64,000 nt of DNA from Paratinospora sagittata. Its lineage: Eukaryota; Streptophyta; Magnoliopsida; Ranunculales; Menispermaceae. Both the position numbers and the translations under genes were made by a program. The notes beneath the pieces were generated by a model. It worked only from the letters and a program-made list of their open reading frames with translations. It was not told where the DNA came from and did not search any database. Where the stretch lies: positions 22,420,286 through 22,484,285 of the forward strand of contig CM069603.1 of NCBI GenBank assembly GCA_035771175.1, in the 5' to 3' direction. Positions 24,793 through 38,450 of this stretch are shown one piece after another; the first letter of the stretch is position 1; the number at the start of each line of letters is the position of its first letter.

Positions 24793-27700
24793 GTGTATTG
24801 AGTCAATGAAATGGTTCTTTAGTGTCAAAATATTAATTTTTCAAAAATAAGGCTATCCAGCAATTTGCACGTCTTAGACTAAAATCTGATATTTCTAACG
24901 AGAAAAATGTGGGCACTTTTGCTTGCTCGATTTTTCTATTCCTTCACAGTTTTGCCAGGTTATCTTAATTGAAATAGTCTCTAGTAACACCTAGATGATT
25001 CCCATTGTCTCGCACGCCCAAAAAACTTTCGATTGAACAATGTTTTGAATTCAAATCATTTTGTAGTACTCATTCTCTGATTTTCAAAAATACAACACGC
25101 ACGATATTTGCAAGTTAGATTGAGCTTTTCGAAGAGTTTTTCAAGAGAAGAAAGTAATGATTCTTGCCTTTGCAAAAAAAGGCTTTGAATTGAATCAAGA
25201 TTGCAATCTATCTTGATGTTCAGCTAGTTTCTTCATTTTATCCCTTGTGTGCTAAGATTTGCAGAGGCTATCCCTTGTTTAAAACTCTAAGTATATGAAG
25301 TGGTCTCGGTAAGATAACACATCAAAAAGGAACACATCACCCGTTTTGCCTCAAGAACACATCAAACAACAGCTTTCGAATTCTGCAAACATCAAGCTCG
25401 AAGAACGAAGACATATCTCATGTTTAACGCATTAGTTTGATCCCTGGTGTGTAGGGTAACCCCTCGATCAATCTTAGCACTAAAACTCTGAAAATTGCAA
25501 AGTCTTCAAAATCACTTTCGATATAGAATTTCATTTTGACAAAAATGTTTTCCGAAAGGTTTTAATCATAATTTTAATGAGTTTTGAATTATTTAAAAGT
25601 GTTTATTCTTATATCAAAGTGTTTTGAGTCAATGAAATGGTTCTTTAGTGTAAAAATATTAATTTTTCAAAAATAAGGTTATCCAGCAATTGGCACGTCT
25701 TAGACTAAAATCTTATATTTCTAACGAGAAAAATGTGGGCACTTCTGCTTGCTCGATTTTTCTATTCCTTCACCGTTTTGCCAGGTTATCTTAATCGAAA
25801 TATTCTCTAGTAACACCTAGATGATTCCCATTGTCTCGCACGCCCAAAAAACTTTAGATTGAACAATGTTTTGAATTCAAATTATTTTGTAGTACTCTTG
25901 CTCTTTAACCTTCAACTTCAAGTTTTATAAAACATTCATTCTCTGATTTTCAAAAATACAACACGCACGATATTTGCAAGTTAGATTGAGCTTTTCGAAG
26001 TGTTTTTCAAGAGAAGAAAGTAATGATTCTTGCCTTTTCAAAAATAGGCTTCGAATTGAATCAAAATTGCAATCTGCCCTGATGTTCAGCTAGTTTCTTC
26101 ATTTTATCCCTTGTGTGCTAAGATTTGCAGAGGCTATCCCTTGTTTAAAACTCTAAGTATATATGAACTGGTCTCGGTAAGATAACACATCAAAAAGGAA
26201 CACATCACCTGTTTTGCCTCAAGAACACATCAAACAACAGCTTTCGAATTCTACAAAGATCAAGCTCGAAGAACGAAGGCATATCTCATGTTTAACGCAT
26301 TAGTTTGATCCCTGGTGTGTAGGGTAACCCCTCGATCAATCTTAGCACTAAAACTCTGAAAATTGCAAAGTCTTCAAAATCACTTTCGATATAGAATTTC
26401 ATTTTGACAAAAATGTTTTCCGAAAGGTTTTAATCATAATTTTAATGAGTTTTGAATTATTTAAAAGTGTTTATTCTTATATCAAAGTGTTTTGAGTCAA
26501 TGAAATGGTTCTTTAGTGTCAAAATATTAATTTTTCAAAAATAAGGCTATCCAACAATTGGCACGTCTTAGACTAAAATCTTATATTTCTAACGAGAAAA
26601 ATGTGGGCACTTCTGCTTGCTCGATTTTTCTATTCCTTCACAGTTTTGCCAAGTTATCTTAATCGAAATATTCTCTAGTAACACCTAGATGATTCCCATT
26701 GTCTCGCACGCCCAAAAAACTTTAGCTTGAACAATGTTTTGAATTCAAATCATTTTGTAGTACTCTTGCTCTTTAACCTTCAACTTCAAATTTTATAAAA
26801 CACTTATTCTCTGATTTTCAAAAATACAACACGCACGATATTTGCAAGTTAGATTGAGCTTTTCGAAGAGTTTTTCAAGGGAAGAAAGTAATGATTCTTG
26901 CCTTTACAAAAAAAGGCTTCGAATTGAATCAAAATTGCAATCTGTCTTGATGTTCAGCTAGTTTCTTCATTTTATCCCTTGTGTGCTAAGATTTGCAGAG
27001 GCTATCCCTTGTTAAAATTTCTAAGTATATGAAGTGGTCTCGGTAAGATAACACATCAAAAAGGAACACATCACCTGTTTTGCCTCAAGAACACATCAAA
27101 CAACAGCTTTCGAATTCTACAAAGATCAAGCTCGAAGAACGAAGACATATCTCCTGTTTAACGCATTAGTTTGATCCCTGGTGTGTAGGGTAACCCCTCG
27201 ATCAATCTTAGCACTAAAACTCTGAAAATTGCAAAGTCTTCAAAACACTTTCGATATAGAATTTCATTTTGACAAAAATGTTTTCCGAAAGGTTTTAATC
27301 ATAATTTTAATGAGTTTTGAATTATTTAAAAGTGTTTATTCTTATATCAAAGTGTTTTGAGTCAATGAAATGGTTCTTTAGTGTCAAAATATTAATTTTT
27401 CAAAAATAAGGCTATGCAGCAATTGGCACGTCTTAGACTAAAATCTTATATTTCTAACGAGAAAAATGTGGGCACTTCTGCTTGCTCGATTTTTCTATTC
27501 CTTCACAGTTTTGCCAGGTTATCTTAATCAAAATATTCTCTAGTAACACCTAGATGATTCCCATTGTCTCGCACGCCCAAAAAACTTTAGATTGAACAAT
27601 GTTTTCAATTCAAATCATTTTGTAGTACTCTTGCTCTTTAACCTTCAACTTCAAATTTTATAAAACACTCATTCTCTGATTTTCAAAAATACAACACGCA

Positions 27701-28216
27701 CGATATTTGCAAGTTATATTGAGCTTTTCGAAGAGTTTTTCAAGAGAAGAAAGTAATGATTCTTGCCTTTGCAAAAAAAGGCTTCGAATTGAGTCAAAAT
27801 TGCAATCTGTCTTGATGTTCAGCTAGTTCTTCATTTTAACCCTTGTGTGCTAAGATTTGCAGAGGCTATCCATTGTTTAAAACTCTAAGTATATGAAGTG
27901 GTCTCGGTAAGATAACACATCAAAAAGGAACACATCACCTGTTTTGCGTCAAGAACACATCAAACAATAGCTTTCGAATTCTACAAAGATCAAGCTCGAA
28001 GAACGAAGACATATGTCATGTCTAATGCATTAGTTTGATCTCTGGTGTGTAGGGTAACCCCTCGATCAATCTCAGCACTAAGACTCTGAAAATTTCAAAG
28101 TCTTCAAAATCACTTTCGATATAGTATTTTATTTTGAAATAAATGTTTTCTGAAAGGTTTTAATCATAATTTTAATGAGTTTTGAATTATGTAAAAGTGT
28201 TTAATCTTATATCAAA
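24793..28216 (+). repeat. Four-monomer higher-order unit a-b-c-d, unit 1 (copies 30-33)
   Basis: Starts are 24793 (a, 826 bp), 25619 (b, 868), 26487 (c, 865) and 27352 (d, 865). Type a has the 40-bp deletion plus CTATCTTGATG. Type b has GTGTAAAAATATT, AAGGTTATCC, CACCGTTTTG and TATATATGAACTGG. Type c has CCAACAATTGG, GCCAAGTTATC, TTTAGCTTGAAC and TCTCCTGTTTAAC. Type d has CTATGCAGC, TTTTCAATTC, TTGAGTCAAAATTG and ATATGTCATG. Copy 30 carries private changes (GTGTATTGAGTC, AATAGTCTCTAG). Confidence 0.92.
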
Positions 28217-31200
28217 GTGTTTTGAGTCAATGAAATGGTTCTTTAGTGTCAAAATATTAATTTTTCAAAAATAAGGCTATCCAGCAATTTGCACGTCTTA
28301 GACTAAAATCTGATATTTCTAACGAGAAAAATGTGGGCACTTTTGCTTGCTCGATTTCTCTGTTCCTTCACAGTTTTGCCAGGTTATCTTAATTGAAATA
28401 TTCTCTAGTAACACCTAGATAATTCCCATTGTCTCGCACGCCCAAAAAACTTTAGATTGAACAATGTTTTGAATTCAAATCATTTTGTAGTACTCATTCT
28501 CTGATTTTCAAAAATACAACACGCACGATATTTGCAAGTTAGATTGAGCTTTTCGAAGAGTTTTTCAAGAGAAGAAAGTAATGATTCTTGCCTTTGCAAA
28601 AAAAGGCTTTGAATTGAATCAAGATTGCAATCTATCTTGATGTTCAGCTAGTTTCTTCATTTTATCCCTTGTGTGCTAAGATTTGCAGAGGCTATCCCTT
28701 GTTTAAAACTCTAAGTATATGAAGTGGTCTCGGTAAGATAACACATCAAAAAGGAACACATCACCCGTTTTGCCTCAAGAACACATCAAACAACAGCTTT
28801 CGAATTCTGCAAAGATCAAGCTCGAAGAACGAAGACATATCTCATGTTTAACGCATTAGTTTGATCCCTGGTGTGTAGGGTAACCCCTCGATCAATCTTA
28901 GCACTAAAACTCTGAAAATTGCAAAGTCTTCAAAATCACTTTCGATATAGAATTTCATTTTGACAAAAATGTTTTCCGAAAGGTTTTAATCATAATTTTA
29001 ATGAGTTTTGAATTATTTAAAAGTGTTTATTCTTATATCAAAGTGTTTTGAGTCAATGAAATGGTTCTTTAGTGTAAAAATATTAATTTTTCAAAAATAA
29101 GGTTATCCAGCAATTGGCACGTCTTAGACTAAAATCTTATATTTCTAACGAGAAAAATGTGGGCACTTCTGCTTGCTCGATTTTTCTATTCCTTCACCGT
29201 TTTGCCAGGTTATCTTAATCGAAATATTCTCTAGTAACACCTAGATGATTCCCATTGTCTCGCACGCCCAAAAAACTTTAGATTGAACAATGTTTTGAAT
29301 TCAAATCATTTTGTAGTACTCTTGCTCTTTAACCTTCAACTTCAAGTTTTATAAAACACTCATTCTCTGATTTTCAAAAATACAACACGCACGATATTTG
29401 CAAGTTAGATTGAGCTTTTCGAAGTGTTTTTCAAGAGAAGAAAGTAATGATTCTTGCCTTTTCAAAAATAGGCTTCGAATTGAATCAAAATTGCAATCTG
29501 CCCTGATGTTCAGCTAGTTTCTTCATTTTATCCCTTGTGTGCTAAGATTTGCAGAGGCTATCCCTTGTTTAAAACTCTAAGTATATATGAACTGGTCTCG
29601 GTAAGATAACACATCAAAAAGGAACACATCACCTGTTTTGCCTCAAGAACACATCAAACAACAGCTTTCGAATTCTACAAAGATCAAGCTCGAAGAACGA
29701 AGGCATATCTCATGTTTAACGCATTAGTTTGATCCCTGGTGTGTAGGGTAACCCCTCGATCAATCTTAGCACTAAAACTCTGAAAATTGCAAAGTCTTCA
29801 AAATCACTTTCGATATAGAATTTCATTTTGACAAAAATGTTTTCCGAAAGGTTTTAATCATAATTTTAATGAGTTTTGAATTATTTAAAAGTGTTTATTC
29901 TTATATCAAAGTGTTTTGAGTCAATGAAATGGTTCTTTAGTGTCAAAATATTAATTTTTCAAAAATAAGGCTATCCAACAATTGGCACGTCTTAGACTAA
30001 AATCTTATATTTCTAACGAGAAAAATGTGGGCACTTCTGCTTGCTCGATTTTTCTATTCCTTCACAGTTTTGCCAAGTTATCTTAATCGAAATATTCTCT
30101 AGTAACACCTAGATGATTCCCATTGTCTCGCACGCCCAAAAAACTTTAGCTTGAACAATGTTTTGAATTCAAATCATTTTGTAGTACTCTTGCTCTTTAA
30201 CCTTCAACTTCAAATTTTATAAAACACTTATTCTCTGATTTTCAAAAATACAACACGCACGATATTTGCAAGTTAGATTGAGCTTTTCGAAGAGTTTTTC
30301 ACGGGAAGAAAGTAATGATTCTTGCCTTTACAAAAAAAGGCTTCGAATTGAATCAAAATTGCAATCTGTCTTGATGTTCAGCTAGTTTCTTCATTTTATC
30401 CCTTGTGTGCTAAGATTTGCAGAGGCTATCCCTTGTTTAAAATTCTAAGTATATGAAGTGGTCTCGGTAAGATAACACATCAAAAAGGAACACATCACCT
30501 GTTTTGCCTCAAGAACACATCAAACAACAGCTTTCGAATTCTACAAAGATCAAGCTCGAAGAACGAAGACATATCTCCTGTTTAACGCATTAGTTTGATC
30601 CCTGGTGTGTAGGGTAACCCCTCGATCAATCTTAGCACTAAAACTCTGAAAATTGCAAAGTCTTCAAAATCACTTTCGATATAGAATTTCATTTTGACAA
30701 AAATGTTTTCCGAAAGGTTTTAATCATAATTTTAATGAGTTTTGAATTATTTAAAAGTGTTTATTCTTATATCAAAGTGTTTTGAGTCAATGAAATGGTT
30801 CTTTAGTGTAAAAATATTAATTTTTCAAAAATAAGGTTATCCAGCAATTGGCACGTCTTAGACTAAAATCTTATATTTCTAACGAGAAAAATGTGGGCAC
30901 TTCTGCTTGCTCGATTTTTCTATTCCTTCACCGTTTTGCCAGGTTATCTTAATCGAAATATTCTCTAGTAACACCTAGATGATTCCCATTGTCTCGCACG
31001 CCCAAAAAACTTTAGATTGAACAATGTTTTCAATTCAAATCATTTTGTTGTACTCTTGCTCTTTAACCTTCAACTTCAAATTTTATAAAACACTCATTCT
31101 CTGATTTTCAAAAATACAACACGCACGATATTTGCAAGTTATATTGAGCTTTTCGAAGAGTTTTTCAAGAGAAGAAAGTAATGATTCTTGCCTTTGCAAA

Positions 31201-31641
31201 AAAAGGCTTCGAATTGAGTCAAAATTGCAATCTGTCTTGATGTTCAGCTAGTTCTTCATTTTAACCCTTGTGTGCTAAGATTTGCAGAGGCTATCCATTG
31301 TTTAAAACTCTAAGTATATGAAGTGGTCTCGGTAAGATAACACATCAAAAAGGAACACATCACATGTTTTGCGTCAAGAACACATCAAACAATAGCTTTC
31401 GAATTCTACAAAGATCAAGCTCGAAGAACGAAGACATATGTCATGTCTAATGCATTAGTTTGATCTCTGGTGTGTAGGGTAACCCCTCGATCAATCTCAG
31501 CACTAAGACTCTGAAAATTTCAAAGTCTTCAAAATCACTTTCGATATAGTATTTTATTTTGAAATAAATGTTTTCTGAAAGGTTTTAATCATAATTTTAA
31601 TGAGTTTTGAATTATTTAGAAGTGTTTAATCTTATATCAAA
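28217..31641 (+). repeat. Four-monomer higher-order unit, unit 2 (copies 34-37)
   Basis: Starts are 28217 (a, 826), 29043 (b, 868), 29911 (c, 866) and 30777 (d-like, 865). The first three closely follow unit 1. The c copy keeps CAAAATCACTTTC where unit 1 has lost a T (CAAAACACTTTC), which accounts for the extra base. Copy 37 begins with type-b variants and ends as type d, so it is a recombinant. Confidence 0.92.
30777..31641 (+). repeat. Recombinant b/d monomer (copy 37)
   Basis: The first part carries type-b markers: GTGTAAAAATATT at about 30807, AAGGTTATCC, and CACCGTTTTG near 30930. From TTTTCAATTC near 31030 onward it is type d, with TTATATTGAGC, GAGTCAAAATTG, TTTTAACCC and ATATGTCATG. 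The switch lies between about 30932 and 31031. Total length is unchanged, so conversion or equal-register exchange both fit. Confidence 0.8.
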
Positions 31642-34200
31642 GTGTTTTGAGTCAATGAAATGGTTCTTTAGTGTCAAAATATTAATTTTTCAAAAATAAG
31701 GCTATCCAGCAATTTGCACGTCTTAGACTAAAATCTGATATTTCTAACGAGAAAAATGTGGGCACTTTTGCTTGCTCGATTTCTCTGTTCCTTCACAGTT
31801 TTGCCAGGTTATCTTAATTGAAATATTCTCTAGTAACACCTAGATGATTCCCATTGTCTCGCACGCCCAAAAAACTTTAGATTGAACAATGTTTTGAATT
31901 CAAATCATTTTGTAGTACTCATTCTCTGATTTTCAAAAATACAACACGCACGATATTTGCAAGTTAGATTGAGCTTTTCGAAGAGTTTTTCAAGAGAAGA
32001 AAGTAATGATTCTTGCCTTTGCAAAAAAAGGCTTTGAATTGAATCAAGATTGCAATCTATCTTGATGTTCAGCTAGTTTCTTCATTTTATCCCTTGTGTG
32101 CTAAGATTTGCAGAGGCTATCCCTTGTTTAAAACTCTAAGTATATGAAGTGGTCTCGGTAAGATAACACATCAAAAAGGAACACATCACCCGTTTTGCCT
32201 CAAGAACACATCAAACAACAGCTTTCGAATTCTGCAAAGATCAAGCTCGAAGAACGAAGACATATCTCATGTTTAACGCATTAGTTTGATCCCTGGTGTG
32301 TAGGGTAACCCCTCGATCAATCTTAGCACTAAAACTCTGAAAATTGCAAAGTCTTCAAAATCACTTTCGATATAGAATTTCATTTTGACAAAAATGTTTT
32401 CCAAAAGGTTTTAATCATAATTTTAATGAGTTTTGAATTATTTAAAAGTGTTTATTCTTATATCAAAGTGTTTTGAGTCAATGAAATGGTTCTTTAGTGT
32501 AAAAATATTAATTTTTCAAAAATAAGGTTATCCAACAATTGGCACGTCTTAGACTAAAATCTTATATTTCTAACGAGAAAAATGTGGGCACTTCTGCTTG
32601 CTCGATTTTTCTATTCCTTCACCGTTTTGCCAGGTTATCTTAATCGAAATATTCTCTAGTAACACCTAGATGATTCCCATTGTCTCGCACGCCCAAAAAA
32701 CTTTAGATTGAACAATGTTTTGAATTCAAATCATTTTGTAGTACTCTTGCTCTTTAACCTTCAACTTCATGTTTTATAAAACACTCATTCTCTGATTTTC
32801 AAAAATACAACACGCACGATATTTGCAAGTTAGATTGAGCTTTTCGAAGTGTTTTTCAAGAGAAGAAAGTAATGATTCTTGCCTTTTCAAAAATAGGCTT
32901 CGAATTGAATCAAAATTGCAATCTGCCCTGATGTTCAGCTAGTTTCTTCATTTTATCCCTTGTGTGCTAAGATTTGCAGAGGCTATCCCTTGTTTAAAAC
33001 TCTAAGTATATATGAACTGGTCTCGGTAAGATAACACATCAAAAAGAAACACATCACCTGTTTTGCCTCAAGAACACATCAAACAACAGCTTTCGAATTC
33101 TACAAAGATCAAGCTCGAAGAACGAAGGCATATCTCATGTTTAACGCATTAGTTTGATCCCTGGTGTGTAGGGTAACCCCTCGATCAATCTTAGCACTAA
33201 AACTCTGAAAATTGCAAAGTCTTCAAAATCACTTTCGATATAGAATTTCATTTTGACAAAAATGTTTTCCGAAAGGTTTTAATCATAATTTTAATGAGTT
33301 TTGAATTATTTAAAAGTGTTTATTCTTATATCAAAGTGTTTTGAGTCAATGAAATGGTTCTTTAGTGTCAAAATATTAATTTTTCAAAAATAAGGCTATC
33401 CAACAATTGGCACGTCTTAGACTAAAATCTTATATTTCTAACGAGAAAAATGTGGGCACTTCTGCTTGCTCGATTTTTCTATTCCTTCACAGTTTTGCCA
33501 AGTTATCTTAATCGAAATATTCTCTAGTAACACCTAGATGATTCCCATTGTCTCGCACGCCCAAAAAACTTTAGATTGAACAATGTTTTCAATTCAAATC
33601 ATTTTGTAGTACTCTTGCTCTTTAACCTTCAACTTCAAATTTTATAAAACACTCATTCTCTGATTTTCAAAAATACAACACGCACGATATTTGCAAGTTA
33701 TATTGAGCTTTTCGAAGAGTTTTTCAAGAGAAGAAAGTAATGATTCTTGCCTTTGCAAAAAAAGGCTTCGAATTGAGTCAAAATTGCAATCTGTCTTGAT
33801 GTTCAGCTAGTTCTTCATTTTAACCCTTGTGTGCTAAGATTTGCAGAGGCTATCCATTGTTTAAAACTCTAAGTATATGAAGTGGTCTCGGTAAGATAAC
33901 ACATCAAAAAGGAACACATCACCTGTTTTGCGTCAAGAACACATCAAACAATAGCTTTCGAATTCTACAAAGATCAAGCTCGAAGAACGAAGACATATGT
34001 CATGTCTAATGCATTAGTTTGATCTCTGGTGTGTAGGGTAACCCCTCGATCAATCTCAGCACTAAGACTCTGAAAATTTCAAAGTCTTCAAAATCACTTT
34101 CGATATAGTATTTTATTTTGAAATAAATGTTTTCTGAAAGGTTTTAATCATAATTTTAATGAGTTTTGAATTATTTAAAAGTGTTTAATCTTATATCAAA
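31642..34200 (+). repeat. Shortened higher-order unit a-b-c/d, unit 3 (copies 38-40)
   Basis: Starts are 31642 (a, 826), 32468 (b, 868) and 33336 (865). The unit is 2559 bp, one monomer shorter than its neighbours. Copy 40 joins the front of c to the back of d. Copies 38-39 share rare variants with copies 41-42 at the same 2559-bp offset: CCAAAAGGTTTT, AAGGTTATCCAACAATTGG, CTTCATGTTTTAT and AAAAAGAAACAC. Units 3 and 4 are therefore each other's closest relatives. Confidence 0.9.
33336..34200 (+). repeat. Fusion monomer c/d from unequal exchange (copy 40)
   Basis: The front has type-c markers CCAACAATTGG and TTGCCAAGTTATC (to about 33501). From TTTAGATTGAAC (A at 33575, where type c has C) and TTTTCAATTC the copy is type d. 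The join lies between 33501 and 33575, and the copy has a normal 865-bp length. A crossover between c and d in register, one monomer apart, removes exactly one monomer and leaves this fusion. Confidence 0.82.
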
Positions 34201-37200
34201 GTGTTTTGAGTCAATGAAATGGTTCTTTAGTGTCAAAATATTAATTTTTCAAAAATAAGGCTATCCAGCAATTTGCACGTCTTAGACTAAAATCTGATAT
34301 TTCTAACGAGAAAAATGTGGGCACTTTTGCTTGCTCGATTTCTCTGTTCCTTCACAGTTTTGCCAGGTTATCTTAATTGAAATATTCTCTAGTAACACCT
34401 AGATGATTCCCATTGTCTCGCACGCCCAAAAAACTTTAGATTGAACAATGTTTTGAATTCAAATCATTTTGTAGTACTCATTCTCTGATTTTCAAAAATA
34501 CAACACGCACGATATTTGCAAGTTAGATTGAGCTTTTCGAAGAGTTTTTCAAGAGAAGAAAGTAATGATTCTTGCCTTTGCAAAAAAAGGCTTTGAATTG
34601 AATCAAGATTGCAATCTATCTTGATGTTCAGCTAGTTTCTTCATTTTATCCCTTGTGTGCTAAGATTTGCAGAGGCTATCCCTTGTTTAAAACTCTAAGT
34701 ATATGAAGTGGTCTCGGTAAGATAACACATCAAAAAGGAACACATCACCCGTTTTGCCTCAAGAACACATCAAACAACAGCTTTCGAATTCTGCAAAGAT
34801 CAAGCTCGAAGAACGAAGACATATCTCATGTTTAACGCATTAGTTTGATCCCTGGTGTGTAGGGTAACCCCTCGATCAATCTTAGCACTAAAACTCTGAA
34901 AATTGCAAAGTCTTCAAAATCACTTTCGATATAGAATTTCATTTTGACAAAAATGTTTTCCAAAAGGTTTTAATCATAATTTTAATGAGTTTTGAATTAT
35001 TTAAAAGTGTTTATTCTTATATCAAAGTGTTTTGAGTCAATGAAATGGTTCTTTAGTGTAAAAATATTAATTTTTCAAAAATAAGGTTATCCAACAATTG
35101 GCACGTCTTAGACTAAAATCTTATATTTCTAACGAGAAAAATGTGGGCACTTCTGCTTGCTCGATTTTTCTATTCCTTCACCGTTTTGCCAGGTTATCTT
35201 AATCGAAATATTCTCTAGTAACACCTAGATGATTCCCATTGTCTCGCACGCCCAAAAAACTTTAGATTGAACAATGTTTTGAATTCAAATCATTTTGTAG
35301 TACTCTTGCTCTTTAACCTTCAACTTCATGTTTTATAAAACACTCATTCTCTGATTTTCAAAAATACAACACGCACGATATTTGCAAGTTAGATTGAGCT
35401 TTTCGAAGTGTTTTTCAAGAGAAGAAAGTAATGATTCTTGCCTTTTCAAAAATAGGCTTCGAATTGAATCAAAATTGCAATCTGCCCTGATGTTCAGCTA
35501 GTTTCTTCATTTTATCCCTTGTGTGCTAAGATTTGCAGAGGCTATCCCTTGTTTAAAACTCTAAGTATATATGAACTGGTCTCGGTAAGATAACACATCA
35601 AAAAGAAACACATCACCTGTTTTGCCTCAAGAACACATCAAACAACAGCTTTCGAATTCTACAAAGATCAAGCTCGAAGAACGAAGGCATATCTCATGTT
35701 TAACGCATTAGTTTGATCCCTGGTGTGTAGGGTAACCCCTCGATCAATCTTAGCACTAAAACTCTGAAAATTGCAAAGTCTTCAAAATCACTTTCGATAT
35801 AGAATTTCATTTTGACAAAAATGTTTTCCGAAAGGTTTTAATCATAATTTTAATGAGTTTTGAATTATTTAAAAGTGTTTATTCTTATATCAAAGTGTTT
35901 TGAGTCAATGAAATGGTTCTTTAGTGTCAAAATATTAATTTTTCAAAAATAAGGCTATCCAACAATTGGCACGTCTTAGACTAAAATCTTATATTTCTAA
36001 CGAGAAAATTGTGGGCACTTCTGCTTGCTCGATTTTTCTATTCCTTCACAGTTTTGCCAAGTTATCTTAATCGAAATATTCTCTAGTAACACCTAGATGA
36101 TTCCCATTGTCTCGCACGCCCAAAAAACTTTAGCTTGAACAATGTTTTGAATTCAAATCATTTTGTAGTACTCTTGCTCTTTAACCTTCAACATCAAATT
36201 TTATAAAACACTTATTCTCTGATTTTCAAAAATACAACACGCACGATATTTGCAAGTTAGATTGAGCTTTTCGAAGAGTTTTTCAAGGGAAGAAAGTAAT
36301 GATTCTTGCCTTTACAAAAAAAGGCTTCGAATTGAATCAAAATTGCAATCTGTTTTGATGTTCAGCTAGTTTCTTCATTTTATCCCTTGTGTGCTAAGAT
36401 TTGCAGAGGCTATCCCTTGTTTAAAATTCTAAGTATATGAAGTGGTCTCGGTAAGATAACACATCAAAAAGGAACACATCACCTGTTTTGCCTCAAGAAC
36501 ACATCAAACAACAGCTTTCGAATTCTACAAAGATCAAGCTCGAAGAACGAAGACATATCTCCTGTTTAACGCATTAGTTTGATCCCTGGTGTGTAGGGTA
36601 ACCCCTCGATCAATCTTAGCACTAAAACTCTGAAAATTGCAAAGTCTTCAAAACACTTTCGATATAGAATTTCATTTTGACAAAAATGTTTTCCGAAAGG
36701 TTTTAATCATAATTTTAATGAGTTTTGAATTATTTAAAAGTGTTTATTCTTATATCAAAGTGTTTTGAGTCAATGAAATGGTTCTTTAGTGTCAAAATAT
36801 TAATTTTTCAAAAATAAGGCTATGCAGCAATTGGCACGTCTTAGACTAAAATATTATATTTCTAACGAGAAAAATGTGGGCACTTCTGCTTGCTCGATTT
36901 TTCTATTCCTTCACAGTTTTACCAGGTTATCTTAATCGAAATATTCTCTAGTAACACCTAGATGATTCCCATTGTCTCGCACGCCCAAAAAACTTTAGAT
37001 TGAACAATGTTTTCAATTCAAATCATTTTGTAGTACTCTTGCTCTTTAACCTTCAACTTCAAATTTTATAAAACACTCATTCTCTGATTTTCAAAAATAC
37101 AACACGCACGATATTTGCAAGTTATATTGAGCTTTTCGAAGAGTTTTTCAAGAGAAGAAAGTAATGATTCTTGCCTTTGCAAAAAAAGGCTTCGAATTTA

Positions 37201-37625
37201 GTCAAAAATTGCAATCTGTCTTGATGTTCAGCTAGTTCTTCATTTTAACCCTTGTGTGCTAAGATTTGCAGAGGCTATCCATTGTTTAAAACTCTAAGTA
37301 TATGAAGTGGTCTCGGTAAGATAACACATCAAAAAGGAACACATCACCTGTTTTGCGTCAAGAACACATCAAACAATAGCTTTCGAATTCTACAAAGATC
37401 AAGCTCGAAGAACGAAGACATATGTCATGTCTAATGCATTAGTTTGATCTCTGGTGTGTAGGGTAACCCCTCGATCAATCTCAGCACTAAGACTCTGAAA
37501 ATTTCAAAGTCTTCAAAATCACTTTCGATATAGTATTTTATTTTGAAAAAAATGTTTTCTGAAAGGTTTTAATCATAATTTTAATGAGTTTTGAATTATT
37601 TAAAAGTGTTTAATCTTATATCAAA
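34201..37625 (+). repeat. Four-monomer higher-order unit, unit 4 (copies 41-44)
   Basis: Starts are 34201 (a, 826), 35027 (b, 868), 35895 (c, 865) and 36760 (d, 866). It restores the full a-b-c-d order after the shortened unit 3. Copy 44 keeps the d marker CTATGCAGC and has private changes (ATATTATATTTC, TTTTACCAGG, GTCAAAAATTG). The last of these adds one base. Confidence 0.91.
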
Positions 37626-38450
37626 GTGTTTTGAGTCAATGAAATGGTTCTTTAGTGTCAAAATATTAATTTTTCAAAAATAAGGCTATCCAGCAATTTG
37701 CACGTCTTAGACTAAAATCTGATATTTCTAACGAGAAAAATGTGGGCACTTTTGCTTGCTCGATTTCTCTGTTCCTTCACAGTTTTGCCAGGTTATCTTA
37801 ATTGAAATATTCTCTAGTAACACCTAGATGATTCCCATTGTCTCGCACGCCCAAAAAACTTTAGATTGAACAATGTTTTGAATTCAAATCATTTTGTAGT
37901 ACTCATTCTCTGATTTTCAAAAATACAACACGCACGATATTTGCAAGTTAGATTGAGCTTTTCGAAGAGTTTTTCAAGAGAAGAAAGTAATGATTCTTGC
38001 CTTTGCAAAAAAAGGCTTCGAATTGAATCAAAATTGCAATCTGTCTTGATGTTCAGCTAGTTTCTTCATTTTATCCCTTGTGTGCTAAGATTTGCAGAGG
38101 CTATCCCTTGTTTAAAATTCTAAGTATATGAAGTGGTCTCGGTAAGATAACACATCAAAAAGGAACACATCACCTGTTTTGCCTCAAGAACACATCAAAC
38201 AACAGCTTTCGAATTCTACAAAGATCAAGCTCGAAGAACGAAGACATATCTCCTGTTTAACGCATTAGTTTGATCCCTGGTGTGTAGGGTAACCCCTCGA
38301 TCAATCTTAGCACTAAAACTCTGAAAATTGCAAAGTCTTCAAAACACTTTCGATATAGAATTTCATTTTGACAAAAATGTTTTCCGAAAGGTTTTAATCA
38401 TAATTTTAATGAGTTTTGAATTATTTAAAAGTGTTTATTCTTATATCAAA
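37626..38450 (+). repeat. Recombinant a/c monomer (copy 45)
   Basis: The copy is 825 bp. The front is type a (TTTTGCTTGCTCG, TTTCTCTGTTCC, 40-bp deletion near 37906). The back is type c (GGCTTCGAATTG, AAAATTCTAAG, TCTCCTGTTTAAC, CAAAACACTTTC). The switch lies between about 37906 and 38019. It ends the regular a-b-c-d series. Confidence 0.8.
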
